Part shown: piece after piece, positions 7,076-15,050 of the stretch | Position numbering within the stretch: the stretch's first letter is position 1 | How the letters are laid out: each line of letters begins with the position of its first letter | NCBI GenBank assembly: GCA_024742815.1 | Contig: JANSXX010000001.1 | Location: 124,001-188,000 of the forward strand | Reading direction: 5' to 3' | Length of the DNA: 64,000 nt | Source of the DNA: HXMU1420-13 sp024742815 | GTDB taxonomy: Bacteria; Bacteroidota; Rhodothermia; Balneolales; Balneolaceae | The notes under the pieces: model-generated | Told to the model about the DNA's origin: nothing | Seen by the model: the letters and a program-made list of their open reading frames with translations, nothing else | Database searches by the model: none | Program-made: the position numbers and the translations under genes

Positions 7076-8587
7076 ATGAAATCGATTAATAAAAAACTAT
7101 TCACAATGCTGGTTGCAATGTCTATGGCATTTACTGCTTGCGAGGATAATTCAACCGGTGGAAACATGGAAGAACCTCCAGTAACTACTGAGGTTATGGC
7201 AAGCAATCAGGGAACAGTTGGGGGAAATCAAGTAACTATTGAAACCGTAACAGCCGCACAAGATGGCTGGATTGTTATACATCGCTCCAACGCAACCAAT
7301 GATGGTCCTCAAGTACCCGAAATTATTGGTAAAACAATGGTTGATGCCGGAGAAAACAGTAATGTAATGATTCAACTCGAAGAAGGAGTTTCGAATCAAG
7401 AAACGCTATGGGCAATGCTACATATTGATACCGGAACCATCGGTGAATATGAGTTTGACGGCCAGAATGGATTTGACGTTCCTGTAACGGTGAATGAAAA
7501 CATTGTTATGTCTTCGTTCAGAATTACACAAACCAATCCTGAGATTATGGTTCAAAATCAGGTTAATAAAGGAAACATTTTCACTTTAGATGTAAACGCT
7601 GCTGAAGCAGGTTGGATCGTAATACATGCTTCAAACGCAGATAATACAGGTCCGAAGATTCCTGAAATTATTGGAAAAACAGCCATTAATGAGGGAATAA
7701 ATGAGAATGTAGAAATATCGGTAGAAGGTGAAATTTCTGCAGGTGATATGCTATATCCTATGATGCATTTTGATACCGGAACGATAGGCGAGTATGAGTT
7801 TGACGGCCAAAATGGATTCGATGGACCCGTACTTGACGGACAAGAAATTGTTGTAACGTCATTTACGGTTCTCGAAAACAGTTCTACTTTACAAGCGAGC
7901 GATCAAATGGTAGTGAATAACTCTATTACTGTAGATGTGGAATCTGATACCGATGGTTGGGTGGTTATTCATCGCTCAAATGCTACTAATGACGGTCCGC
8001 AAGTTCCCGAGATCATCGGTAAAGCACCGATTACTGCCGGAATGAACAACGACGTTCAAATCATATTTAATGATGGCGAAATTGTTGAAGACGGCGAAAC
8101 ACTTTGGCCAATGGTTCACTACGATACCGGCGAAAAAGGAACCTACGAGTTTGATGGCGTTGGAATTCATGATCAACCGGTAATTACTGCAAACGGTGTG
8201 CTTATGACATCGATTATGGTGATGGGCTCAACAACCTCATCAGTAATGGCAAACGATCAGGCAGCAACTGATAACATGGTAACCATTGCCGAAGCTATGA
8301 TGGAGGAAGATGGATTTGTGGTATTACACCGCGATAACGGTAACGATGCTCCGGTTGTGCCGGCAAGTATTGGTAAAGCAAAATTATTTCTCGGAAATAA
8401 TACCAATGTACAGGTAATGTTAGACGACGGCGAAACCCTGCAAGCCGGTGATAAAGTATGGGCAATGCTCCATATTGATAACGGAACTACCGGGATGTAT
8501 GAATTCGATGGATCTGCAGAATCCAACGATCCACCTGTATTCGACGAGTCAAACAACATCGTTATGATTCAGTTTACTATTCAGTAA
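7076..8587 (+). CDS. Lipoprotein with four tandem beta-domain repeats (DUF7282-like)
   Basis: A 503-residue exported lipoprotein: signal peptide with lipobox MAFTAC (Cys22), a short acidic linker, then four tandem units of about 110-120 residues (roughly 42-150, 155-268, 272-388, 392-503). Each unit has a GW(I/V)VIH strand, a P-x-IIGK block, a W/YPMxH or WAMLHIDTG block and YEFDG. The pattern resembles the DUF7282-type repeat of surface proteins in haloarchaea and halophilic bacteria; that name is from memory. It is acidic, probably exposed on the outer membrane, with unknown ligand. A strong terminator follows. Confidence 0.85.
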   Translation: MKSINKKLFTMLVAMSMAFTACEDNSTGGNMEEPPVTTEVMASNQGTVGGNQVTIETVTAAQDGWIVIHRSNATNDGPQVPEIIGKTMVDAGENSNVMIQLEEGVSNQETLWAMLHIDTGTIGEYEFDGQNGFDVPVTVNENIVMSSFRITQTNPEIMVQNQVNKGNIFTLDVNAAEAGWIVIHASNADNTGPKIPEIIGKTAINEGINENVEISVEGEISAGDMLYPMMHFDTGTIGEYEFDGQNGFDGPVLDGQEIVVTSFTVLENSSTLQASDQMVVNNSITVDVESDTDGWVVIHRSNATNDGPQVPEIIGKAPITAGMNNDVQIIFNDGEIVEDGETLWPMVHYDTGEKGTYEFDGVGIHDQPVITANGVLMTSIMVMGSTTSSVMANDQAATDNMVTIAEAMMEEDGFVVLHRDNGNDAPVVPASIGKAKLFLGNNTNVQVMLDDGETLQAGDKVWAMLHIDNGTTGMYEFDGSAESNDPPVFDESNNIVMIQFTIQ

Positions 8588-8613
8588 CAACACTGACTAG
8601 TAAATGTCCTAGA

Positions 8614-8648
8614 ACCTGCATCGGAAGATCTCCGGTGTGGGTTTTTTA
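8614..8648 (+). terminator. Rho-independent terminator of the repeat lipoprotein gene
   Basis: ACCTGCATCGGA (8614-8625) pairs with TCCGGTGTGGGT (8631-8642), giving a 12-bp stem with three G-T pairs and an AGATC loop, followed by a T-rich run. It runs just into the 3' end of the convergent sterol-desaturase-family gene. Confidence 0.75.
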
Positions 8649-9467
8649 TTTCTTATGGAATGGCATTTTGAAAAGGTCTTTAACTTCTTGCTCTTTTTCA
8701 GGTGGATATTCTTCTAGACCGAAACTGAAATTTTTAAAATCGGCGCGTACTCTTAACGTACGAAACAGTCCATCCCAAAATGTGAAAATGGTGCCAAAGT
8801 TTGAGTCGGTTTCGGGTTGCCAATTAGAATGATGTACTTTATGTATGGATGGTGTTACGATCACACGCCGAAGTATACGATCTGCTTTTTGGGGGATTTG
8901 AATATTTGCATGATGAAACTGAATGATAGCAATAGCGATAATTTCATACACTAACAATTCCCACAAATGCATGCCAAGTAGTAATAAAACTACTATTCGA
9001 AATGCAGATGAAAGCACAATTTCTCCGATGTGAAATCGAGTAGAAGTAGAAACATCCATAAAAGGATCTGCGTGGTGAACTTTATGAAATCGCCAGAAAA
9101 ACGGAATTTTGTGATTGATCACATGCCACTGATACATCCACAAATCAAAGAGGAGAAGCACACCTAAAAGTCGAGCCCAGGCCGGAATGTTGGTAGCGAA
9201 AGAATCAATCCAGTTAAAGAGCCCGAAATTATGTTCATTGGCCCAAACGGTTGCCCATAGCCACAATCCACTGAATAGTGTTACGATGACAATCGCATTA
9301 ACTACTCCAAGCACCAGATTACGAGCAAAATGTTTGGTGCGTTTATTCTTTTTCTGTTGATAAAAATCGAGAAATGGATGCAAACTTTCATACACACCCA
9401 GTAGGATAAGTCCTGCCAACGAAACGGCCACTTGGGTACCGGATAATAAATCAACTACAGCCTGCAT
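8646..9467 (-). CDS. Sterol desaturase / fatty acid hydroxylase family protein
   Basis: A 273-residue membrane protein with about four hydrophobic segments and the histidine clusters of the family: HVINH, FHKVHH, HHANI and HKVHHSN. These bind a di-iron centre that hydroxylates or desaturates lipids or carotenoids. The N-terminal half is hydrophobic; the His-rich part is in the C-terminal half, as usual. The substrate cannot be inferred because no carotenoid or sterol genes lie nearby. It is monocistronic and faces the upstream lipoprotein gene. Confidence 0.9.
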   Translation of the reverse strand: MQAVVDLLSGTQVAVSLAGLILLGVYESLHPFLDFYQQKKNKRTKHFARNLVLGVVNAIVIVTLFSGLWLWATVWANEHNFGLFNWIDSFATNIPAWARLLGVLLLFDLWMYQWHVINHKIPFFWRFHKVHHADPFMDVSTSTRFHIGEIVLSSAFRIVVLLLLGMHLWELLVYEIIAIAIIQFHHANIQIPQKADRILRRVIVTPSIHKVHHSNWQPETDSNFGTIFTFWDGLFRTLRVRADFKNFSFGLEEYPPEKEQEVKDLFKMPFHKK

Positions 9468-9639
9468 CAGAAAAAAGGTTTTGAATAAGCTAATCAGCTC
9501 TGTCTGAATCCTACAACTTGTAATAATAAGTAGTTCCTATATGGATGATTGGGTACATCTAATCGCATTACGGAACAAATTAGGCATCAATCGCCTTTAT
9601 ATAAGTGAAGTTGAATAAAAACAGCAGTTAAAATACATT

Positions 9640-10206
9640 ATGAGTAACGATAAATTAAGAGATTACACTACAGAATTATTTAATTACAATAAACATCTAT
9701 TAAGTGCGGTACGATCGCAGAAAAGTTCAGATGTTGTAAAGAATACGAAAGCAGTGAGCTTACTAAACGACATCGATATTTCATTAACCAATCAATTAAA
9801 TACCTTAGAAAGTTTTGATGGCTTATTAAATGAATCCAAGATGGATCAATTTAGAGAGAACGCAGCACGCGTACTCGGAACCATTGCGGGAAGTATCGGA
9901 ACCATCCGCGAAGATGCAGCCTCCAAAATTATGAGAGATAATTATACAGCATTAAGCATGACAGCAAGCGGATACACGATGCTAAATACGCTAGCCATCG
10001 AAAGTAAGCATGATGAATTAGCTAATTTCGCAGCAGACAGTTTAGAACGTATGGCACAACTAATTACAGAAACAAGTAAAGTGTTACCATTTGTAGTAGC
10101 AGATGAACTTACAGATGACATGGAAGAAGCAAACCGAATTGGTGAGCAATCAATGAAAGAAACACAACTGGCATGGAAGCCGGAACATCTGTTTGAAGGC
10201 GAATAA
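9640..10206 (+). CDS. All-helical protein of unknown function (ferritin-like?)
   Basis: A 188-residue soluble, almost entirely helical, acidic protein without a signal peptide. The segment YTALSMTASGYTMLNTLAI followed by EDELANFAADSLE-type helices recalls ferritin-like or YciE-type four-helix proteins, but the usual metal-binding Glu and His residues are not obvious. I do not recognise a specific family. It stands alone, with its own terminator and codon use like its neighbours. A role in stress response is only a guess. Confidence 0.7.
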   Translation: MSNDKLRDYTTELFNYNKHLLSAVRSQKSSDVVKNTKAVSLLNDIDISLTNQLNTLESFDGLLNESKMDQFRENAARVLGTIAGSIGTIREDAASKIMRDNYTALSMTASGYTMLNTLAIESKHDELANFAADSLERMAQLITETSKVLPFVVADELTDDMEEANRIGEQSMKETQLAWKPEHLFEGE

Positions 10207-10239
10207 TACTATGACGACCAAATATCAAATTTGGCCACG

Positions 10240-10264
10240 CCCCGGTTTACGCCGGGGTTTTTTT
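10240..10264 (+). terminator. Strong rho-independent terminator
   Basis: CCCCGG (10240-10245), loop TTTACG, CCGGGG (10252-10257), then seven T. It ends the 188-aa gene and insulates secA. Confidence 0.9.
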
Positions 10265-10398
10265 ATGAGTAAACAATCTGTCAGCGCAAGAAAATTGGCT
10301 CAATATTTGTCAAAACAATGCAGAACAGTTGAACCACCTATGGTTAAAGGTTAACTTTAAGGCTGTTTGAATAAATAATATCCACTCCAAGCGAGATT

Positions 10399-13300
10399 AT
10401 GCTAGATAAAGTAGGAAAGCTGATCACCAAAGTGTTCGGCTCAAAAAGCGAAAAAGACATTAAATCCATCCAGCCGATTGTAGATAAAATAAAAGCTTAC
10501 GGCCCCGAGATGGAGAAGCTGAGCGATCAAGAGTTAAAAGAAAGAACGGAAGGCTTCAGAAAAAAGATTCAGGATGCTACCGCTGATGTTCGGGCTCAGA
10601 TTGAAGAGACCAAAAAGCAGCTAGACAATATTGAGGAATCCAATCCTAGCGAAAACAGAAGACTTGCTGAATTATTAGACGAACTTGAACAGCAAGAATT
10701 GGACATCATCGAAGATGTACTTAATGACATTTTGCCCGAGGCTTATGCGGTACTTAAAGATACCTGCCGTCGATTTGTCGGGAAGACCTGGAAGGTAGCC
10801 GGCGATGAAATTACCTGGAATATGATTCCATACGATGTGCAGCTTATTGGTGCTATTGTACTTCATCAAGGTAAAATCGCAGAGATGAAAACCGGTGAGG
10901 GTAAAACGCTGGTAGCTATTTTTCCGGCCTATTTGAACTCGCTTTCGGGTAAAGGTGTGCATGTAATTACGGTAAACAATTATCTGGCGAAACGTGATGC
11001 CGAGTGGAACGAGCCGATCTTTAATTTCCACGGAATTGAAGTAGCATGTATCGACAATTATGAGCCTAATACCGAAGCTCGCCGCAAAGCATATCGCGCC
11101 GATATAACCTATGGAACCAACAACGAATTTGGCTTCGATTACCTCCGCGATAACATGGTGGTTGGCAAAGAGCAGCTGGTGCAACGCGAGCACAACTACA
11201 CCATTATTGATGAGGTGGATTCCATCCTGATTGATGAAGCCCGTACTCCGCTCATTATTTCTGGTCCGGTTCCTAATGATAACAAGTCGGATAAATACAT
11301 CGACATGAAGCCGCGTATTGAGGCCTTGGTGAATGCTCAGAAAAAATTGGTTTCAAATTTAGTTGCCGAAGCTCAAAAACATTTGGATGATGGAAATGAG
11401 GAAGAAGCCGGTTTAGCTCTGTTCCGAGTACAACGTGGTTTTCCTAAAAATTCCCGGTTCCGCAAGATGCTGCAGGAGCCGACCATTCAGAAAATGATCC
11501 AAAAAACGGAATCGTTTTATTTGGCTGATAACGCCAAGAACATGCCGATTGTGGATGAGTACCTATACTACTCGGTGGATATGAAAATGAACTCCATCGA
11601 AATGACGGAGAAAGGTCGCGAGTTCGTAACCAAAAAAGGGGAAGATCCCGATTTCTTCGTAATCCCGGATTTAGGTTCTGAAACAGCAACACTGGAAAAA
11701 GAAATCGAGTTGCTGGAGTCGTCTAAAATAGCCGAAATCGAAAATAATTCAGAGTTCAGCGACGATTATAAAGAGAAAAAGATTGCTGAAGCGAAAATGG
11801 AAGTTCAGCAGGAAAGAGAACGAAAGTTCAGTGAACTGCATCGCTTATTTGCTGAGCGCGGTGATCGAATTCATACCGTAAATCAGCTGTTAAAAGCCTA
11901 TACCAACTTTGCGAAAGAAGAAGAATACATCGTACAAGATGGCAAGGTTCAAATTGTGGATGAACACACCGGCCGTGTACTTTCCGGTCGCCGGTATTCC
12001 GATGGATTGCATCAGGCGATTGAAGCCAAAGAAAATGTAAAGGTAGAAGCATCTACCCAAACCTATGCCACCATTACGCTGCAGAATTACTTCCGGATGT
12101 ACAACAAACTTTCGGGTATGACCGGTACTGCGGAAACGGAAGAAGGTGAATTCAACGAAATTTATGAGTTGGATGTAGTAGTTATTCCAACCAATCGCCC
12201 CATTCAGCGGGATGATAAAGAAGACTTGGTGTTTAAAACCAAGCGCGAAAAATTCAATGCTGCCATCGATACGATTCGGGAATACCACGAAAAAGGGCAA
12301 CCTGTTTTGGTGGGTACTACCAGCGTGGATGTTTCGGAAACCATGAGCCGAATGTTGAAGCGGGCCGGAATTCCGCACAACGTGTTGAACGCGAAACAGC
12401 ACGAACGCGAAAGTGAAATCGTAAAGCAGGCAGGACAGCCCGGCGCCGTTACCGTGGCTACCAACATGGCCGGTCGTGGTACCGATATTAAATTAGCTCC
12501 CGGTGTAAAAGAAAAAGGCGGTTTGGCCATTTTAGGTACCGAGCGCCATGAATCCCGCCGAATCGATTTGCAGTTACGTGGTCGCTCGGGCCGACAGGGA
12601 GACCCGGGTGAGTCGCAGTTTTATGTGTCGCTGGAAGATAAGCTGATGGCTCTGTTTATGAGTGATCGTGTAGCCGGAGTGATGGACAAACTGAGTTTTG
12701 AAGAAGGCGAGGTGATCACCCATCCATGGATTACCAAGTCGCTGGAAAGAGCTCAATCGAAGGTTGAGCAAAATAACTTTAGCATTAGAAAGCGACAGCT
12801 GGAATATGATGACGTGTTGAACAATCAGCGTAATGTGATTTATGCCCGACGAAAACACGCCTTGTTGGGAGATCAGCTTCGGACTGATATTCTTGGGATG
12901 CTTGAGGAGTTGGTGGAGTCTATTGTTTACGAACATGTGGCTGCCGGCGATTATGAGGGGCTTCATAAAGAAATTCTACGTCAGCTTGCCGTTGATGTAG
13001 AATTTGATACTGTAGAATGGCGCAAGAAAGATGAATCAGAACTCACTGAGATGATCATCGATCGTGCATTGGATGTGTACAAACGCAAAGAAGATTTAAT
13101 GGCGAAGCCGTTGTACGAAGTGATGAGGCGGATTTCAGAAGCCGATCCGGAGCGTCGCCCAAGCAAAGTTCAGATTGTATTTACAGATGGAATTCGCAGA
13201 ATGCGTGTGGTGGTAGATGTGGAATCTGCACTAGAAAATGAAGGACGTGAAGTAGCTCGTGCCTTAGAACGTGCAGCGGTACTTTCTGTGATCGATGATA

Positions 13301-13785
13301 AATGGATGCAGCATTTACGCGAATTGGATTCGGTAAAAGAAGGGATTGGCCTTCGTTCTTTTGCACAGAAAAACCCATTGCTGGAGTACAAAAAGGAAGC
13401 GTTTGATATGTTCAAGCAGTTGCTGGATATGATCAATCAGGAGGCTATTTCTTTGATCTGGAAATCCTTCCCCGAAGCGCAGGCAAACAATGGTGAATTA
13501 CAACAGGCGCAGCAGGAAAAATCGAAATACGATACCTCCCGAATGACCGCCACCCAGGCCGATGCAACCGGAATGGGACTTCAGGCCGGTGGAACCGATG
13601 CTACCCCAAAACAAAATCCAATGGGACCGAACGTTAAACGCAAGCCGGTGGAAGTAGCCGCCGAGCCCGGTCGTAACGATCAAGTGACCATTCAGAACAT
13701 GAACACCGGCGAAACCAAGCAGATCAAGTGGAAACACGCCAAGCGCTTGGTAGATCAGGAAGGCTGGGTGCTGGTGGAAAACTGA
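10399..13785 (+). CDS. secA: Preprotein translocase ATPase SecA
   Basis: SecA drives post-translational export through SecYEG. The 1128 residues contain Walker A MKTGEGKT (about 163-170), the DEVDSILIDEARTPL Walker B and motif block, TNMAGRGTDIKL and GRSGRQGDPG of the second motor domain. A roughly 200-residue charged coiled insertion (about residues 295-500) in the first motor region is typical of the long Bacteroidota form. The C-terminus ends in a GETKQIKWKHAKRLVDQEGW segment and lacks the usual CxCGSGKKYKxCH zinc/SecB-binding tail. Monocistronic, flanked by terminators. Confidence 0.98.
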   Translation: MLDKVGKLITKVFGSKSEKDIKSIQPIVDKIKAYGPEMEKLSDQELKERTEGFRKKIQDATADVRAQIEETKKQLDNIEESNPSENRRLAELLDELEQQELDIIEDVLNDILPEAYAVLKDTCRRFVGKTWKVAGDEITWNMIPYDVQLIGAIVLHQGKIAEMKTGEGKTLVAIFPAYLNSLSGKGVHVITVNNYLAKRDAEWNEPIFNFHGIEVACIDNYEPNTEARRKAYRADITYGTNNEFGFDYLRDNMVVGKEQLVQREHNYTIIDEVDSILIDEARTPLIISGPVPNDNKSDKYIDMKPRIEALVNAQKKLVSNLVAEAQKHLDDGNEEEAGLALFRVQRGFPKNSRFRKMLQEPTIQKMIQKTESFYLADNAKNMPIVDEYLYYSVDMKMNSIEMTEKGREFVTKKGEDPDFFVIPDLGSETATLEKEIELLESSKIAEIENNSEFSDDYKEKKIAEAKMEVQQERERKFSELHRLFAERGDRIHTVNQLLKAYTNFAKEEEYIVQDGKVQIVDEHTGRVLSGRRYSDGLHQAIEAKENVKVEASTQTYATITLQNYFRMYNKLSGMTGTAETEEGEFNEIYELDVVVIPTNRPIQRDDKEDLVFKTKREKFNAAIDTIREYHEKGQPVLVGTTSVDVSETMSRMLKRAGIPHNVLNAKQHERESEIVKQAGQPGAVTVATNMAGRGTDIKLAPGVKEKGGLAILGTERHESRRIDLQLRGRSGRQGDPGESQFYVSLEDKLMALFMSDRVAGVMDKLSFEEGEVITHPWITKSLERAQSKVEQNNFSIRKRQLEYDDVLNNQRNVIYARRKHALLGDQLRTDILGMLEELVESIVYEHVAAGDYEGLHKEILRQLAVDVEFDTVEWRKKDESELTEMIIDRALDVYKRKEDLMAKPLYEVMRRISEADPERRPSKVQIVFTDGIRRMRVVVDVESALENEGREVARALERAAVLSVIDDKWMQHLRELDSVKEGIGLRSFAQKNPLLEYKKEAFDMFKQLLDMINQEAISLIWKSFPEAQANNGELQQAQQEKSKYDTSRMTATQADATGMGLQAGGTDATPKQNPMGPNVKRKPVEVAAEPGRNDQVTIQNMNTGETKQIKWKHAKRLVDQEGWVLVEN

Positions 13786-13786
13786 G

Positions 13787-13831
13787 GAATTACGAACTAC
13801 GAATTCCGAGTTTAGAATTACGAATTAAACG
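13787..13831. repeat. Low-complexity ACGAATT-type intergenic repeat
   Basis: The sequence directly after secA is built from overlapping GAATTACGAA, CTACGAATTC and AGAATTACGAATTA blocks. Related stretches occur at 4466-4519 and about 42555-42596. No coding potential. Confidence 0.5.
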
Positions 13832-13839
13832 TTGAATGA

Positions 13840-13869
13840 GGTGAGTGCTGAAGAGTGCTCACCTTTTTT
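13840..13869 (+). terminator. Rho-independent terminator of secA
   Basis: GGTGAG (13840-13845) and CTCACC (13858-13863) form a stem over a 12-nt loop, followed by six T. Confidence 0.75.
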
Positions 13870-13932
13870 GTTGATGGGATAAGTGTGCTGCTTTTAAAAG
13901 TGCGACAAGTGATTACCCCTCGTTCCATTACT

Positions 13933-13977
13933 CGTTACATAGCTCCGCTATGTAACGCTCACAAGAGGCTCTGCCTC
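13933..13977. repeat. Bipartite REP-like unit, left of the RAYT gene
   Basis: Two adjacent hairpins: CGTTACATAGC, loop TCC, GCTATGTAACG (13933-13957), then GAGGC, loop TCT, GCCTC (13965-13977). The second is the exact reverse complement of the hairpin at 14591-14603 on the other side of the transposase gene, so the two units are inverted around it. Elements of this form are the usual partners of REP-associated tyrosine transposases. Confidence 0.75.
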
Positions 13978-13989
13978 AAAATAAATATA

Positions 13990-14526
13990 TTATCCGCTAA
14001 ATAACGTAATTGGTATCACCGCCTTCAAACCAAGATAATTTCTAGCGGAAGAACACCGCCAATCTCCGGGTTTGTCAATAAAACCGGCTACCACAGGATT
14101 ATTGTGCATATAAGCTAACTTCTGAACCATAATTTCAGAAGTGAATATCTGTTTAGGATGATACCCTTCTTGCCAAACTTGATAATTACTATCTTTGTGA
14201 TGGTCGTGTTTCCTCGTTTCTAGTTTCCGCAAATAGTACAGTTGGTTTTTTGCCTTAAGCGTATCGATTATTTTGCGTGCAGTAAAAGACTTAAATCTTC
14301 TGATAATATTGGGAACATCATCTGCTTCAATTACTAAGTGTAAATGGTTGTGCATCAGTACATATCCATAAAGTGTTGTAGAATTATTAGATTGAAGATA
14401 TGATAGAGCGTCTATGCATATGTTAGAGATATCCATATCTGCAAATAATGATATTCCATCAACTATGGATGACGTTAAAAAATAAGGATAGTGGTTTTCG
14501 TGAACTTTAAAGCGGCTTCTTCCCAT
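13990..14526 (-). CDS. REP-associated tyrosine transposase (RAYT, IS200-like Y1 family)
   Basis: A 178-residue single-domain Y1 transposase. It starts GRSRFKVHENHYPYFLTSS, has the HUH metal site at H61-L-H63 (LMHNHLHLVIE) and the nucleophile Y139 in KLAYMHNNPVVAG, followed by WRCSSARNY. All family residues are present, so it may be active. RAYTs are domesticated IS200/IS605 relatives that bind and cut REP palindromes in single-stranded DNA. Inverted bipartite palindromes flank the gene at 13933-13977 and 14590-14633, a REPtron-like arrangement. Confidence 0.92.
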   Translation of the reverse strand: MGRSRFKVHENHYPYFLTSSIVDGISLFADMDISNICIDALSYLQSNNSTTLYGYVLMHNHLHLVIEADDVPNIIRRFKSFTARKIIDTLKAKNQLYYLRKLETRKHDHHKDSNYQVWQEGYHPKQIFTSEIMVQKLAYMHNNPVVAGFIDKPGDWRCSSARNYLGLKAVIPITLFSG

Positions 14527-14589
14527 AACTTGTTTTTTTATTTAGTAAGACAAGTTTGTGAGGTACTCCTTACAAATAATTTTAACATT

Positions 14590-14633
14590 AGAGGCAGAGC
14601 CTCTGACGATCATTTCGTAGGGGACCTACGAAA
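14590..14633. repeat. Bipartite REP-like unit, right of the RAYT gene (inverted)
   Basis: AGAGGC, loop AGA, GCCTCT (14590-14604), then TTTCGTAGG, loop GGA, CCTACGAAA (14613-14633). Read on the minus strand the order, loops (TCC, TCT) and leading CTCGTT match the left unit, while the arms of the longer hairpin differ. Confidence 0.75.
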
Positions 14634-14634
14634 C

Positions 14635-14756
14635 GAGAACAAAGGTGGACTTTTTCCACAACTAGCCGTCGATAAAAATGATGCCAAGCTATTTTCAATT
14701 AATCCTATTTCAGAAGATACTTCTGGGATCATTTATTTCGATCTTAATGCCCAATA
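14635..14756 (+). pseudogene. Possible 3' gene remnant
   Basis: A short open stretch ends at the TAA near 14757 and encodes a protein-like tail (FPQLAVDKNDAKLFSINP, then SGIIYFDLNAQ). It has no start of its own; the longer frame back to 14491 runs through the palindrome and antisense to the transposase. It may be the end of a gene cut off by the RAYT/REP element. I do not recognise the parent family. Confidence 0.25.
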
Positions 14757-14783
14757 ACAGACATGGAATCTAGATATTAAAGC

Positions 14784-14830
14784 GAAGCTGGAGCTTCTGG
14801 ACAGCGTTCCCAACGTGGACGTTGGGAACG
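14784..14830. repeat. Third bipartite REP-like unit
   Basis: GAAGCT-GG-AGCTTC (14784-14797) followed by CGTTCCCAACGT-GG-ACGTTGGGAACG (about 14805-14830, 12-bp perfect arms). On the minus strand it starts CTCGTT and has the same long-then-short hairpin order as the units flanking the RAYT gene, with different arm sequences. Confidence 0.7.
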
Positions 14831-14858
14831 AGGTAAACTACAGTTTTTAAATTTGGAC

Positions 14859-14872
14859 CAAGCGGACGCTTG
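14859..14872. repeat. Small palindrome in the REP-like cluster
   Basis: CAAGCG-GA-CGCTTG; allowing two mismatches the stem extends to TGGACCAAGCG / CGCTTGAACCA. Confidence 0.55.
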
Positions 14873-14907
14873 AACCAGTAGCCATTGACATTGAACTTTT
14901 ATCAAGA

Positions 14908-14925
14908 GAAGGACTTCAGTCCTTC
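14908..14925. repeat. Small palindrome in the REP-like cluster (TC loop)
   Basis: GAAGGACT-TC-AGTCCTTC, 8-bp perfect arms and a 2-nt TC loop. A relative with the same loop and GAAG lead is at 35344-35357. Confidence 0.6.
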
Positions 14926-14992
14926 GAGTTAAATACCAGAAACAAAGCTGCATCCTTATCTCAATCAACTCAAGATTCCTCAAGATTTAACA

Positions 14993-15022
14993 TTGGATAT
15001 TATTCGGCTTTCCTTATGTTTG
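14993..15022 (+). promoter_or_regulatory. FCB-type promoter of the PpgK-like gene
   Basis: TTG at 14993-14995, a 19-bp spacer, and TATGTTTG at 15015-15022 match the TTG / TAnnTTTG promoter of the group. Transcription would start near 15028-15030, a leader of about 20 nt before the TTG start codon. Confidence 0.6.
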
Positions 15023-15050
15023 AATCCCGTGTTACCAAATTGTTAAGCCA

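Noticed and set aside
10675..11193. 172-codon minus-strand frame inside secA
   Set aside because: Antisense shadow of a strongly conserved gene; several similar shadows exist across secA.
14491..14757. 88-codon plus-strand frame over the RAYT 5' end and the right REP unit
   Set aside because: Its first part is antisense to the transposase and its middle is palindrome; only the last 39 codons look protein-like, so I listed those as a remnant.
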